From the NCBI GenBank assembly GCA_017477805.1, contig JAFUUM010000102.1:1-17902 (forward strand): a stretch of 17,902 bases of DNA, written 5' to 3'. Source of the DNA: Lachnospiraceae bacterium (lineage in GTDB: Bacteria > Bacillota > Clostridia > Lachnospirales > Lachnospiraceae). The position numbers and the translations under genes are program-made. Position 1 is the stretch's first letter, and every line of letters starts with the position of its first letter. The notes under the pieces are model-generated. The model had not been told where the DNA came from. It was given only the letters and a program-made list of their open reading frames with translations, and made no database searches. Positions 7,701 to 13,856 of the stretch are shown here, in pieces.

Positions 7701-7728
7701 CCGATTATAAACTGATTTTTCCGATTAT
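7701..7728. repeat. Direct repeat CCGATTAT in the pgi/rubredoxin divergent region
   Basis: CCGATTAT occurs at 7701-7708 and 7721-7728, exactly 20 bp apart, each preceded by a similar AT-rich stretch. The first copy overlaps the predicted pgi -10 box. The spacing of about two helical turns would suit a dimeric regulator. It could also be chance in a short AT-rich region. Confidence 0.4.
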
Positions 7729-7732
7729 TCTA
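7704..7732 (-). promoter_or_regulatory. Putative pgi promoter
   Basis: On the - strand a perfect TATAAT lies at 7704-7709. The best -35 at 17 bp spacing is 7727-7732 (TAGAAT), matching the consensus at only about half the positions. Transcription would start about 40 bases before the pgi ATG. The -10 is convincing and the -35 is weak. Confidence 0.5.
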
Positions 7733-7753
7733 CCAAAAATCGCTGTCCTACCA

Positions 7754-7759
7754 TATAAT
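7754..7759 (+). promoter_or_regulatory. Putative -10 box of the rubredoxin promoter
   Basis: A perfect TATAAT at 7754-7759 lies 40 bases before the rubredoxin ATG. No good -35 is found at 17 bp spacing (TACCAA at 7731-7736), so it may be weak or activator-dependent. A GGTAAC direct repeat (7765-7776) lies just downstream, near the expected start of transcription. Confidence 0.45.
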
Positions 7760-7799
7760 GAAGGGGTAACGGTAACCTTTTTCAAACGGAGGTATGGCT

Positions 7800-7958
7800 A
7801 TGAAATATGTATGTAATGTATGTGGGTTTGTGTATGATGAAGAAGCAGGTGATCCCGATCACGGTGTAGCTCCCGGCACAAAATGGGCGGATGTTCCCGC
7901 AGATTATGTGTGCCCTCTTTGCGGAGTCAGCAAGGAAGAGTTCTCCGAGGAAGCATAA
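7800..7958 (+). CDS. Rubredoxin
   Basis: 52 residues, the standard size for a stand-alone clostridial rubredoxin. Two Cys-x-x-Cys-Gly knuckles at Cys5/Cys8 and Cys38/Cys41 bind one iron. The conserved Tyr-x-Cys start, Tyr-Asp-Glu-Glu-Ala-Gly-Asp-Pro-Asp, Gly-Thr-Lys-Trp-Ala-Asp-Val-Pro, and Val-Cys-Pro-Leu-Cys-Gly-Val are all present. It is a soluble one-electron carrier, in anaerobes commonly feeding oxygen- and peroxide-reducing enzymes. Two in-frame ATGs exist: GGAGG at 7788-7792 is only one base from the ATG at 7794 but seven from the one at 7800, so the latter is chosen; it also gives the family's usual N-terminus. No redox partner gene is adjacent. Confidence 0.96.
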   Translation: MKYVCNVCGFVYDEEAGDPDHGVAPGTKWADVPADYVCPLCGVSKEEFSEEA

Positions 7959-8015
7959 AGAAAGGGAAGAGAAAAAGGGGAATTCCCGCAAGTTGTCTGA
8001 AAAAAAGAAAATGGG

Positions 8016-8044
8016 TTGTATTTCATAATGACCTGTGATAAATT
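8016..8044 (+). promoter_or_regulatory. Putative promoter of the carB leader
   Basis: TTGTAT (8016-8021) and TAAATT (8039-8044) are separated by 17 bp, and TG one base before the -10 makes it an extended -10. Transcription would start near 8051, leaving about 160 bases of leader before carB. The match to consensus is moderate. Confidence 0.4.
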
Positions 8045-8083
8045 ACCTAAGAACAAAAAATCAGGTACGGAAACAGGAGCCTT

Positions 8084-8131
8084 ATGAAAACGTTACTCGC
8101 GGGTAAGACAACTGTATATTGGTCCATTTAG
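8084..8131 (+). CDS. Putative 15-residue leader peptide upstream of carB
   Basis: The frame ATG to TAG encodes MKTLLAGKTTVYWSI. An AGGAG ribosome site (8075-8079) lies four bases before the ATG. The stop codon ends exactly one base before the 5' arm of the hairpin at 8132-8174. That placement is what a translated attenuator leader would show: a ribosome on the last codons would cover the hairpin's 5' arm. The peptide has no run of one amino acid, so it is not a classic amino-acid-starvation leader. No homologue is recognised. It could be a chance frame, and its reality rests on the ribosome site and position alone. Confidence 0.4.
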   Translation: MKTLLAGKTTVYWSI

Positions 8132-8174
8132 AAGAGAAATCGTTAAGTGATTTATTTCATTTACGATTTCTCTT
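8132..8174 (+). promoter_or_regulatory. carB: Long leader hairpin upstream of carB
   Basis: A perfect 12-bp stem pairs 8132-8143 with 8163-8174. It extends inward, past a bulged T at 8144, by six more pairs (8145-8150 with 8157-8162, one G-U) around a six-base loop. The stem is AT-rich and followed by a T-rich tail (TTCTTATATA), so it could be a weak terminator. Its 5' arm contains AGAGAAA, which recurs at 8203-8209 in the carB ribosome site, so the 3' arm could pair with either. A regulatory role in carB expression is inference. No PyrR, T-box or known riboswitch motif was recognised. Confidence 0.5.
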
Positions 8175-8211
8175 TTCTTATATACGCGAGAAAAAACAGA
8201 GGAGAGAAAAC

Positions 8212-11200
8212 ATGGCACAGAGAAAAGACATCCACAAAGTATTGATCATCGGTTCGGGTCCCATCGTTATCGGACAGGCATGCGAATTCGACTACTCCGG
8301 CACACAGGCCTGCAAGGCCCTCCGAAGCCTGGGGTACGAGATCGTTCTGGTGAACTCCAACCCCGCCACCATCATGACGGATCCGGAAATGGCGGACCGC
8401 ACTTATATCGAACCACTGAATGTGGAAAGGGTTTCCGCAGTCATCGAAAAGGAAAGACCGGATGCATTGCTTCCCAACCTGGGCGGACAGTCCGGACTGA
8501 ATCTGTGCTCCGAATTATACAAAGCAGGAGTTCTGGACAAGTACAACGTGCAGGTCATCGGTGTTCAGGTGGACGCCATCGAACGAGGCGAGGACCGTAT
8601 CGAATTTAAGAACACCATGAACATGCTGGGCATCGAAATGGCCCGCAGCGAAGTTGCCTACAGCGTGGAAGAAGCATTAAAGATCGCAGACGAACTGGGA
8701 TACCCCGTAGTCCTTCGTCCCGCTTACACCATGGGCGGTGCCGGCGGCGGTCTTGTTTACAATAAAGAAGAGTTGAAAGTCGTTTGCGCCCGCGGCCTGC
8801 AGGCATCCCTCATCGGCCAGGTACTTGTGGAAGAGTCCATCCTGGGTTGGGAAGAGCTGGAGCTGGAAGTTGTCCGGGATAAGGATAACAACATGATCAC
8901 CGTCTGCTTCATCGAGAACGTGGATCCCGTACGTATCCACACCGGTGACTCCTTCTGTACTGCACCTATGCTCACAATCGATGAGGATCTTCAGAAGAAA
9001 CTCCAGGAGCAGGCTTACAAGATCGTGGAACACATCGGTGTCATTGGCGGTACCAACGTACAGTTTGCCCATGATCCCGTATCCGGAAGAGTCATCGTTA
9101 TTGAGATCAACCCCCGTACTTCAAGATCTTCCGCCCTCGCCAGTAAGGCAACCGGCTTTCCCATCGCGCTTGTTTCCGCAAAACTGGCAGCAGGCCTGAC
9201 CTTAAAGGATCTGCCCGACAGCAAGTATGGCAGCCTGGATAAGTACGTACCCGGCGGAGACTTCGTGGTCGTGAAATTTGCGCGTTGGGCATTTGAAAAG
9301 TTCAAGGGCGTGGATGACAAACTGGGCACCCAGATGAGAGCAGTGGGTGAAGTCATGAGCATCGGCCGTACCTATAAAGAGGCTTTCCAGAAGGCAGTGA
9401 GATCTCTGGAAAAAGATCGCTATGGTCTCGGCTATGTGAAGAACTACAACGAACTTTCCAAAGAGGAGCTGTTAAGACTGCTCATCACTCCTTCCTCCGA
9501 GCGTCACTTCATTATGTATGAAGCTTTGAGAAAGGGCGCCACCACCCAGGAGATCTTCGACATCACCAAGGTAAAACATTACTTCATCAACGAGATGAAG
9601 GAACTGGTGGAGGAAGAAGAGAGCCTGATGACCTTCAAGGGAAAGCTTGGGGGTAAGATCGATGCTTCCTGCGGAGAAGAGTTCGACAAGGCTCTTACCA
9701 AAGCAAAGAGAGACGGTTTCTCCGACAGATATCTGGCAAAGATCCTTGATGTTACCGAGGATGATGTGCGTCATCGCAGAGAGGCCTTGGGCGTTGTGGA
9801 AGAGTGGGACGGCGTACATGTCAGCGGAACAGAGGACAGCGCTTACTATTACTCCACCTATGCAGAGAACCCGGGTGCCACAAATCCTGTGACCTCCAAC
9901 CGGAAGATCATGATCCTGGGCGGCGGCCCCAACAGGATCGGTCAGGGTATCGAATTTGACTACTGCTGCGTACATGCTGCACAGTCCTTAAAGAAACTGG
10001 GCTTTGAGACCATCATCGTAAACTGCAACCCCGAGACCGTATCCACGGACTACGATACCTCCGATAAGCTGTACTTCGAGCCTCTGACTCTGGAAGATGT
10101 ACTGAGCATTTACCATAAGGAAAAGCCCGTGGGCGTTATCGCACAGTTTGGCGGACAGACTCCTCTGAACCTGGCTGCGAAGCTGAAAAAAGAGGGCGTG
10201 AACATCCTTGGAACCACACCGGAAGTGATCGACCTTGCGGAAGACAGAGACCAGTTCCGTAAAGTCATGGATAAACTGGGGATCCCTATGCCGGAATCCG
10301 GAATGGCAACTACCGTGGAAGAGGCAAAGGCCATTGCCGCAAAGATCGGCTATCCCGTGATGGTAAGACCTTCTTATGTACTGGGCGGCCGCGGTATGGA
10401 AGTTGTCCGGGATGAAGAGAGCATTACCGAATACATGAAAGCGGCTGTTGGTGTAACACCCGACAGACCCATCCTCATCGACCGCTTCCTGCACAATGCA
10501 CTGGAATGTGAAGCAGATGCCATCAGCGACGGAGAAGATGCTTTTGTTCCCGCAGTCATGGAGCACATCGAGCTGGCAGGAATCCACTCCGGTGACAGCG
10601 CCTGCATCCTGCCTTCCAAGCATATTTCGGAAGAGAACTTACAGACCATCCGGGAATACACCAAGAAGATCGCAGTGGAAATGAACGTGGTTGGTCTGAT
10701 GAACATGCAGTATGCCATCGAAGACGGTACCGTATACGTACTGGAGGCAAATCCCAGAGCCAGCCGTACCGTGCCCCTGGTTTCCAAGGTTTGCGGTATC
10801 CGCATGGTGCCCATCGCTACCGATATCATTACCAGAGAATTGACGGGAAGACCCTCTCCCGTGAAGGAATTAAAGAACACCGTGATCCCTTACTACGGCG
10901 TGAAGGAAGCGGTATTCCCCTTCAACATGTTCCCGGAAGTGGATCCCGTATTAGGACCCGAAATGAGATCCACCGGAGAAGTTCTCGGACTTTCCGTGGA
11001 TGCGGGAGAAGCATTCTTCAAGGCTCAGGAAGCTGCAAAAGCTACCCTGCCCATGGAAGGAAACGTGCTGATCTCCTTAAATACTCAGGACAAACCCGAT
11101 GCGGTGGAGATCGCAAAGAAGTTTTCCGACGACGGATTTAAGATCCTTGCTACCGGCGATACCTGCAGACTCATCGAAGAAGCAGGCATTCCCGTGACCA

Positions 11201-11463
11201 AAGTATTAAAGCAGTACGAAGGAAGGCCCAACGTTCAGGATCTCATCACCAACGGAGAAATCCAGCTCATCGTGAACTCCCCCATCGAAAAGGGCGCCCT
11301 TCACGACGACAGCTATTTAAGAAAAACTGCCATCAAGGCAAAGATCCCTTACATCACCACCGTAACGGGAGCAAAAGCCGCAGCGGATGGTATCGGTCAG
11401 GTAAAGAAACTGGGAACCGGCCAGATCAAATCCCTGCAGGAATGGCACGCACTGATCAAATAA
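8212..11463 (+). CDS. carB: Carbamoyl-phosphate synthase large subunit
   Basis: 1083 residues, close to the usual 1060-1075. It makes carbamoyl phosphate from bicarbonate, ammonia (delivered by CarA from glutamine) and two ATP, for pyrimidine and arginine synthesis. The two homologous halves are clear: the first opens with Gly-Ser-Gly-Pro-Ile-Val-Ile-Gly-Gln at 14-22, the second with Gly-Gly-Gly-Pro-Asn-Arg-Ile-Gly-Gln near 570-578. Each has an ATP-grasp domain with Asn-Pro-Arg-x-Ser-Arg. Residues from about 951 form the MGS-like allosteric domain. The start is ATG 8212, served by GAGGAGAG at 8199-8206; the frame runs on upstream to 8119 but without a ribosome site and across the leader hairpin. 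carA is not adjacent, so the small subunit must be encoded elsewhere. A terminator follows 12 bp after the stop. Confidence 0.97.
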   Translation: MAQRKDIHKVLIIGSGPIVIGQACEFDYSGTQACKALRSLGYEIVLVNSNPATIMTDPEMADRTYIEPLNVERVSAVIEKERPDALLPNLGGQSGLNLCSELYKAGVLDKYNVQVIGVQVDAIERGEDRIEFKNTMNMLGIEMARSEVAYSVEEALKIADELGYPVVLRPAYTMGGAGGGLVYNKEELKVVCARGLQASLIGQVLVEESILGWEELELEVVRDKDNNMITVCFIENVDPVRIHTGDSFCTAPMLTIDEDLQKKLQEQAYKIVEHIGVIGGTNVQFAHDPVSGRVIVIEINPRTSRSSALASKATGFPIALVSAKLAAGLTLKDLPDSKYGSLDKYVPGGDFVVVKFARWAFEKFKGVDDKLGTQMRAVGEVMSIGRTYKEAFQKAVRSLEKDRYGLGYVKNYNELSKEELLRLLITPSSERHFIMYEALRKGATTQEIFDITKVKHYFINEMKELVEEEESLMTFKGKLGGKIDASCGEEFDKALTKAKRDGFSDRYLAKILDVTEDDVRHRREALGVVEEWDGVHVSGTEDSAYYYSTYAENPGATNPVTSNRKIMILGGGPNRIGQGIEFDYCCVHAAQSLKKLGFETIIVNCNPETVSTDYDTSDKLYFEPLTLEDVLSIYHKEKPVGVIAQFGGQTPLNLAAKLKKEGVNILGTTPEVIDLAEDRDQFRKVMDKLGIPMPESGMATTVEEAKAIAAKIGYPVMVRPSYVLGGRGMEVVRDEESITEYMKAAVGVTPDRPILIDRFLHNALECEADAISDGEDAFVPAVMEHIELAGIHSGDSACILPSKHISEENLQTIREYTKKIAVEMNVVGLMNMQYAIEDGTVYVLEANPRASRTVPLVSKVCGIRMVPIATDIITRELTGRPSPVKELKNTVIPYYGVKEAVFPFNMFPEVDPVLGPEMRSTGEVLGLSVDAGEAFFKAQEAAKATLPMEGNVLISLNTQDKPDAVEIAKKFSDDGFKILATGDTCRLIEEAGIPVTKVLKQYEGRPNVQDLITNGEIQLIVNSPIEKGALHDDSYLRKTAIKAKIPYITTVTGAKAAADGIGQVKKLGTGQIKSLQEWHALIK

Positions 11464-11475
11464 ATAACATGACAG

Positions 11476-11502
11476 ATTCCCGGCCCGGCGGGCCGGGAAT
11501 TT
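11476..11502 (+). terminator. Intrinsic terminator after carB
   Basis: A perfect 11-bp, mostly GC stem pairs 11476-11486 with 11490-11500 around a three-base loop. Only three or four T follow, so some read-through into the next gene is likely. It lies 12 bp after the carB stop. Confidence 0.8.
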
Positions 11503-11536
11503 TGCAATTACTAAAGAAATGCAGAGGAATAGTACT

Positions 11537-12004
11537 ATGGATTACACAACAATGAACCTGCAATTGGAAGGCATGGCACAGGAAGAGCCGGGATTTATCC
11601 CCCTGTTATCTAACGCATCCGCTCTGATCTATCAGAGCATGGACCGTTTAAACTGGGCCGGCTTTTATCTCATGGATAAAGGAAGTCTTCTCCTGGGACC
11701 CTTCCAGGGGAAAGTGGCCTGCATCCGCATCAAAGTGGGAAAAGGTGTCTGCGGCACCGCCGTGGAAAAAGATCAGGTACAGCGTGTGCCGGATGTTCAC
11801 TTATTCCCCGGACACATTGCCTGTGACAGCGCCTCCGAATCCGAGATCGTGATCCCCATCCACAAGGATGGAGCGGTCATCGGGGTCCTGGATATCGACA
11901 GCCCGGTGAAGGAACGGTTCGACGAGGCAGATGAAAAGGGCCTTACGGAATTTGTACACACTTTGGAAAAAAACCTGACAACAGAGTGCGTTACCTTCCG
12001 ATGA
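11537..12004 (+). CDS. msrC: Free methionine-(R)-sulfoxide reductase (GAF domain)
   Basis: 155 residues, a single GAF domain. It reduces free L-methionine-(R)-sulfoxide in the cytoplasm, repairing oxidised methionine. The blocks Leu-Gly-Pro-Phe-Gln-Gly-Lys (53-59), Gly-Val-Cys-Gly-Thr-Ala (70-75), His-Ile-Ala-Cys-Asp (93-97) and Gly-Val-Leu-Asp-Ile-Asp-Ser (116-122) are diagnostic. Cys62, Cys72 and Cys96 are spaced 10 and 24 residues apart, the same as the three cysteines known from E. coli YebR/MsrC, so the enzyme should be active. The start is ATG 11537 because AGAGGAA (11523-11529) sits seven bases before it; an in-frame ATG at 11519 lies upstream of that site. No separate promoter is evident, so it may depend on read-through from carB. 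Confidence 0.95.
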   Translation: MDYTTMNLQLEGMAQEEPGFIPLLSNASALIYQSMDRLNWAGFYLMDKGSLLLGPFQGKVACIRIKVGKGVCGTAVEKDQVQRVPDVHLFPGHIACDSASESEIVIPIHKDGAVIGVLDIDSPVKERFDEADEKGLTEFVHTLEKNLTTECVTFR

Positions 12005-12012
12005 TCGGACAA

Positions 12013-12050
12013 TGCTAAAAATTTGCTATCCGATGTTAAATATTTGCGAT
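12013..12050 (+). promoter_or_regulatory. Tandem 17-bp direct repeats upstream of dctP (candidate AraC-family operator)
   Basis: Two copies of TGYTAAAWATTTGCKAT lie at 12013-12029 and 12034-12050, with 14 of 17 positions identical and starts exactly 21 bp apart. The 17-bp half-sites with a 4-bp gap match the layout known for AraC-type sites. The downstream copy touches the putative -35 of dctP, as expected for an activator. An ATCGGA/TCCGAT inverted pair (12004-12009 and 12029-12034) flanks the first copy. The probable ligand is the AraC-type response regulator encoded at 17196. The repeats are seen; the regulator assignment is inference. Confidence 0.55.
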
Positions 12051-12078
12051 AGAAACATGCCCGCCCATCACCTAAGAT
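12050..12078 (+). promoter_or_regulatory. Putative dctP promoter
   Basis: TAGAAA (12050-12055) and TAAGAT (12073-12078) are 17 bp apart, each matching consensus at four of six positions. This imperfect promoter abuts the direct repeats, which fits an activated promoter. A small hairpin (12097-12103 with 12107-12113) would lie in the 5' untranslated region. Confidence 0.4.
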
Positions 12079-12137
12079 AGGATTGTCAGAAAGAGTTGTG
12101 TTTTTGAAACACAGATATTTATGGGAGGCATGAAAAA

Positions 12138-13250
12138 ATGAAGAAAAAATTTTTAGCAGTTCTGGCATCTGCAGCTATGGTACTGAGCCTGGCAGCATGT
12201 GGCGTGACCGCACCTGAGACCACCACAGCACCCGCTGCGGACAATTCCGCAGCAGCTACCACAACCACTACCACAGACAACACCGCTACCACAGACAACA
12301 CCGCTACCGCTGAGACTACCGCTCCGGCAGCAGAAACCATCGTACTGACCATGGCTGAGGTTAACCCTCTGGATACCATCGTTGGTATGACCGACCAGAA
12401 GTTCAAAGAAGAAGTTGAAGCAAGATCTGGCGGCACCATCAAGATCGACCTGCAGGCCAGCGGTGTTCTCGGTTCCGAGAACGACGTTCTGGATACCATG
12501 CTGGGCGGCGGCGGCACCATCGATATTTCCCGTATCTCCGCATTCGCACTGACCAGCTACGGCGGACAGAAGTCCATGCTGCTGTCTCTGCCTTACACCT
12601 TTGTAAGCCGTGACCATTTCTGGAACTTCGCTACTTCCGACCTGGCACAGGAATTCCTTCTTGAGCCCTCCGAGAACGGCAGCGGCGTAAGAGGTCTGTT
12701 CTACGGCGAAGAAGGTTTCAGACACTTCTTCACCAAAGCTGAGATCAGCGATATCAATTCCTTCGCAGGCATGAAGCTGCGTGTGTCCAATGACCCCATC
12801 ATGAACGGTCTGGTTGAAGGTCTTGGCGCTTCTCCTACGGTTGTAAGCTTCGGTGAACTGTATTCCGCTCTGCAGAGTGGTGTTGTTGACGGTGCTGAGC
12901 AGCCCATCGCTAACTATAAGGCTAACTCCTTCCAGGAAGTTGCTCCTTACATGATCCTTGATGGCCACACTCTGGGCGCTATCCAGGTTGTTATCACCGA
13001 CGATGCTTGGAACAAGCTGTCTGCAGATCAGCAGCAGATCCTTGTTGAGGCAGGTAAGGTTGCATCCGCATACAACCGCACCATTTCCGAAGATAAGGAA
13101 AATGAGGTTCTGGAAGCTCTGAAGGCTGAAGGTATCAACATCATCGAAGTTACCGACAAGACTCCTTGGCAGCAGGCTGTTAAGAGCGTTGTTGATGAGA
13201 ACATCAAAGGTCAGGAAGATCTGTATCAGCAGATCCTTGACATGCAGTAA
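12138..13250 (+). CDS. dctP: TRAP transporter substrate-binding lipoprotein, DctP family
   Basis: 370 residues. The type II signal peptide has lipobox Leu-Ala-Ala-Cys with Cys21, so the protein is tethered to the outer membrane face as usual in Gram-positives. A Thr/Ala-rich linker (24-66) precedes the DctP fold. Key features are Gly-Met-Lys-Leu-Arg-Val at 211-216, with Arg215 the conserved carboxylate-binding arginine, Ala-Leu-Gln-Ser-Gly-Val-Val-Asp-Gly-Ala at 244-253, and Asn259. It captures a small organic acid, probably a carboxylate or sugar acid, for DctQM; the exact ligand cannot be read. GGGAGG at 12123-12128 lies nine bases before the ATG. An ATG at 12130 starts only a two-codon frame and is ignored. 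An intergenic terminator follows, so it is probably expressed above the membrane subunits. Confidence 0.95.
   Translation: MKKKFLAVLASAAMVLSLAACGVTAPETTTAPAADNSAAATTTTTTDNTATTDNTATAETTAPAAETIVLTMAEVNPLDTIVGMTDQKFKEEVEARSGGTIKIDLQASGVLGSENDVLDTMLGGGGTIDISRISAFALTSYGGQKSMLLSLPYTFVSRDHFWNFATSDLAQEFLLEPSENGSGVRGLFYGEEGFRHFFTKAEISDINSFAGMKLRVSNDPIMNGLVEGLGASPTVVSFGELYSALQSGVVDGAEQPIANYKANSFQEVAPYMILDGHTLGAIQVVITDDAWNKLSADQQQILVEAGKVASAYNRTISEDKENEVLEALKAEGINIIEVTDKTPWQQAVKSVVDENIKGQEDLYQQILDMQ
12273..12308 (+). repeat. Perfect 18-bp tandem repeat in the dctP linker
   Basis: ACAGACAACACCGCTACC occurs twice back to back, encoding Thr-Asp-Asn-Thr-Ala-Thr twice (residues 46-57). Being identical and in frame, it is a likely site of slippage changing linker length between strains. 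Confidence 0.95.
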
Positions 13251-13273
13251 GATTATTCGAAGAGATGATCGAA

Positions 13274-13308
13274 AAGGCACAGAGTTTTCGGGCTCTGTGC
13301 CTTCTTTT
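13274..13308 (+). terminator. Intergenic terminator between dctP and dctQ
   Basis: A perfect 11-bp stem pairs 13274-13284 with 13293-13303 around an eight-base loop, followed by CTTTT. It lies 23 bp after dctP, and dctQ begins 20 bp beyond. No promoter is evident between, so it probably works as a partial terminator giving an excess of the binding protein. Confidence 0.85.
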
Positions 13309-13328
13309 GAAAAAGAGAGGTTACACAT

Positions 13329-13856
13329 ATGAAAGGTATTTTTGCGACGCTTGATAAGATCAAGCCCGTATACGATGTGACTTACAAAGTCATGCTGACG
13401 GTCTGCAAGCTGCTTCTGATCGCAGATATCCTCATCACCAGCATGGCTGTGGCCGGTCGTTATATCTCCTTTATCGCCGACCCCTCCTGGAGTGAAGAAG
13501 TGGTGCTGACGCTGATGTCCTATATGGCGGTTCTTTCGGCAGCTCTTGCCATCCGGAGAAACGCCCATATCCGTATGACTGCACTGGACCGGTTTCTTCC
13601 CAAGGCAGTAGTAAAGTTCCTGGATATCTTAAATGACGTGCTGGTATTTGTGCTGGCTTTCATTATGGTCACTGTGGGCTGGAGGTATGCAACCACCATC
13701 GGAAGCAAGGGAACTTATGTCAGCATGACCTGGCTTTCCAGATTCTGGATGTATTTCCCCATTCCCGTTGCAGGTGTTGCCATGATCGTATTTGAGATCG
13801 AGGCCCTGTACAACCATATCAAGAGTATCTTCCTGAAAGAGGAGGTGAAGGCATGA
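13329..13856 (+). CDS. dctQ: TRAP transporter small permease subunit, DctQ family
   Basis: 175 residues with four hydrophobic segments (about 20-42, 56-75, 96-117, 138-160), the standard DctQ topology. The family signature is present: Pro-Ser-Trp-Ser-Glu-Glu-Val at 52-58 followed by Arg-Arg-Asn-Ala-His-Ile-Arg at 76-82. It pairs with DctM to form the ion-driven membrane complex that accepts ligand from DctP. GAGAGG at 13315-13320 lies eight bases before the ATG. The stop overlaps the dctM start by 4 nt, so translation of the two is coupled. Confidence 0.93.
   Translation: MKGIFATLDKIKPVYDVTYKVMLTVCKLLLIADILITSMAVAGRYISFIADPSWSEEVVLTLMSYMAVLSAALAIRRNAHIRMTALDRFLPKAVVKFLDILNDVLVFVLAFIMVTVGWRYATTIGSKGTYVSMTWLSRFWMYFPIPVAGVAMIVFEIEALYNHIKSIFLKEEVKA

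Noticed and set aside
7978..7987. Palindrome GGGAATTCCC after rubredoxin as a terminator
   Set aside because: It has no loop and no T-run after it; ten-base palindromes of this kind occur by chance.
8119..8211. Upstream extension of the carB frame to GTG 8119
   Set aside because: The 31 extra residues match no CarB N-terminus, there is no ribosome site there, and ATG 8212 has a good one.
8051..8211. Known riboswitch, T-box or PyrR site in the carB leader
   Set aside because: I looked for the T-box motif, PyrR loop consensus, and c-di-GMP, ZTP, ykkC and glutamine motifs and saw none of them.
11519..11536. Upstream ATG for msrC at 11519
   Set aside because: The ribosome site AGAGGAA lies downstream of it and is well spaced for the ATG at 11537.
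12004..12034. ATCGGA/TCCGAT inverted repeat as a terminator for msrC
   Set aside because: Only six pairs with a 19-base loop and no T-run; the direct-repeat reading of the same stretch explains more.
12153..13568. 471-codon open frame on the - strand opposite dctP
   Set aside because: It mirrors the strongly biased codons of dctP, has no ribosome site or recognisable domain, and runs through the intergenic terminator into dctQ.
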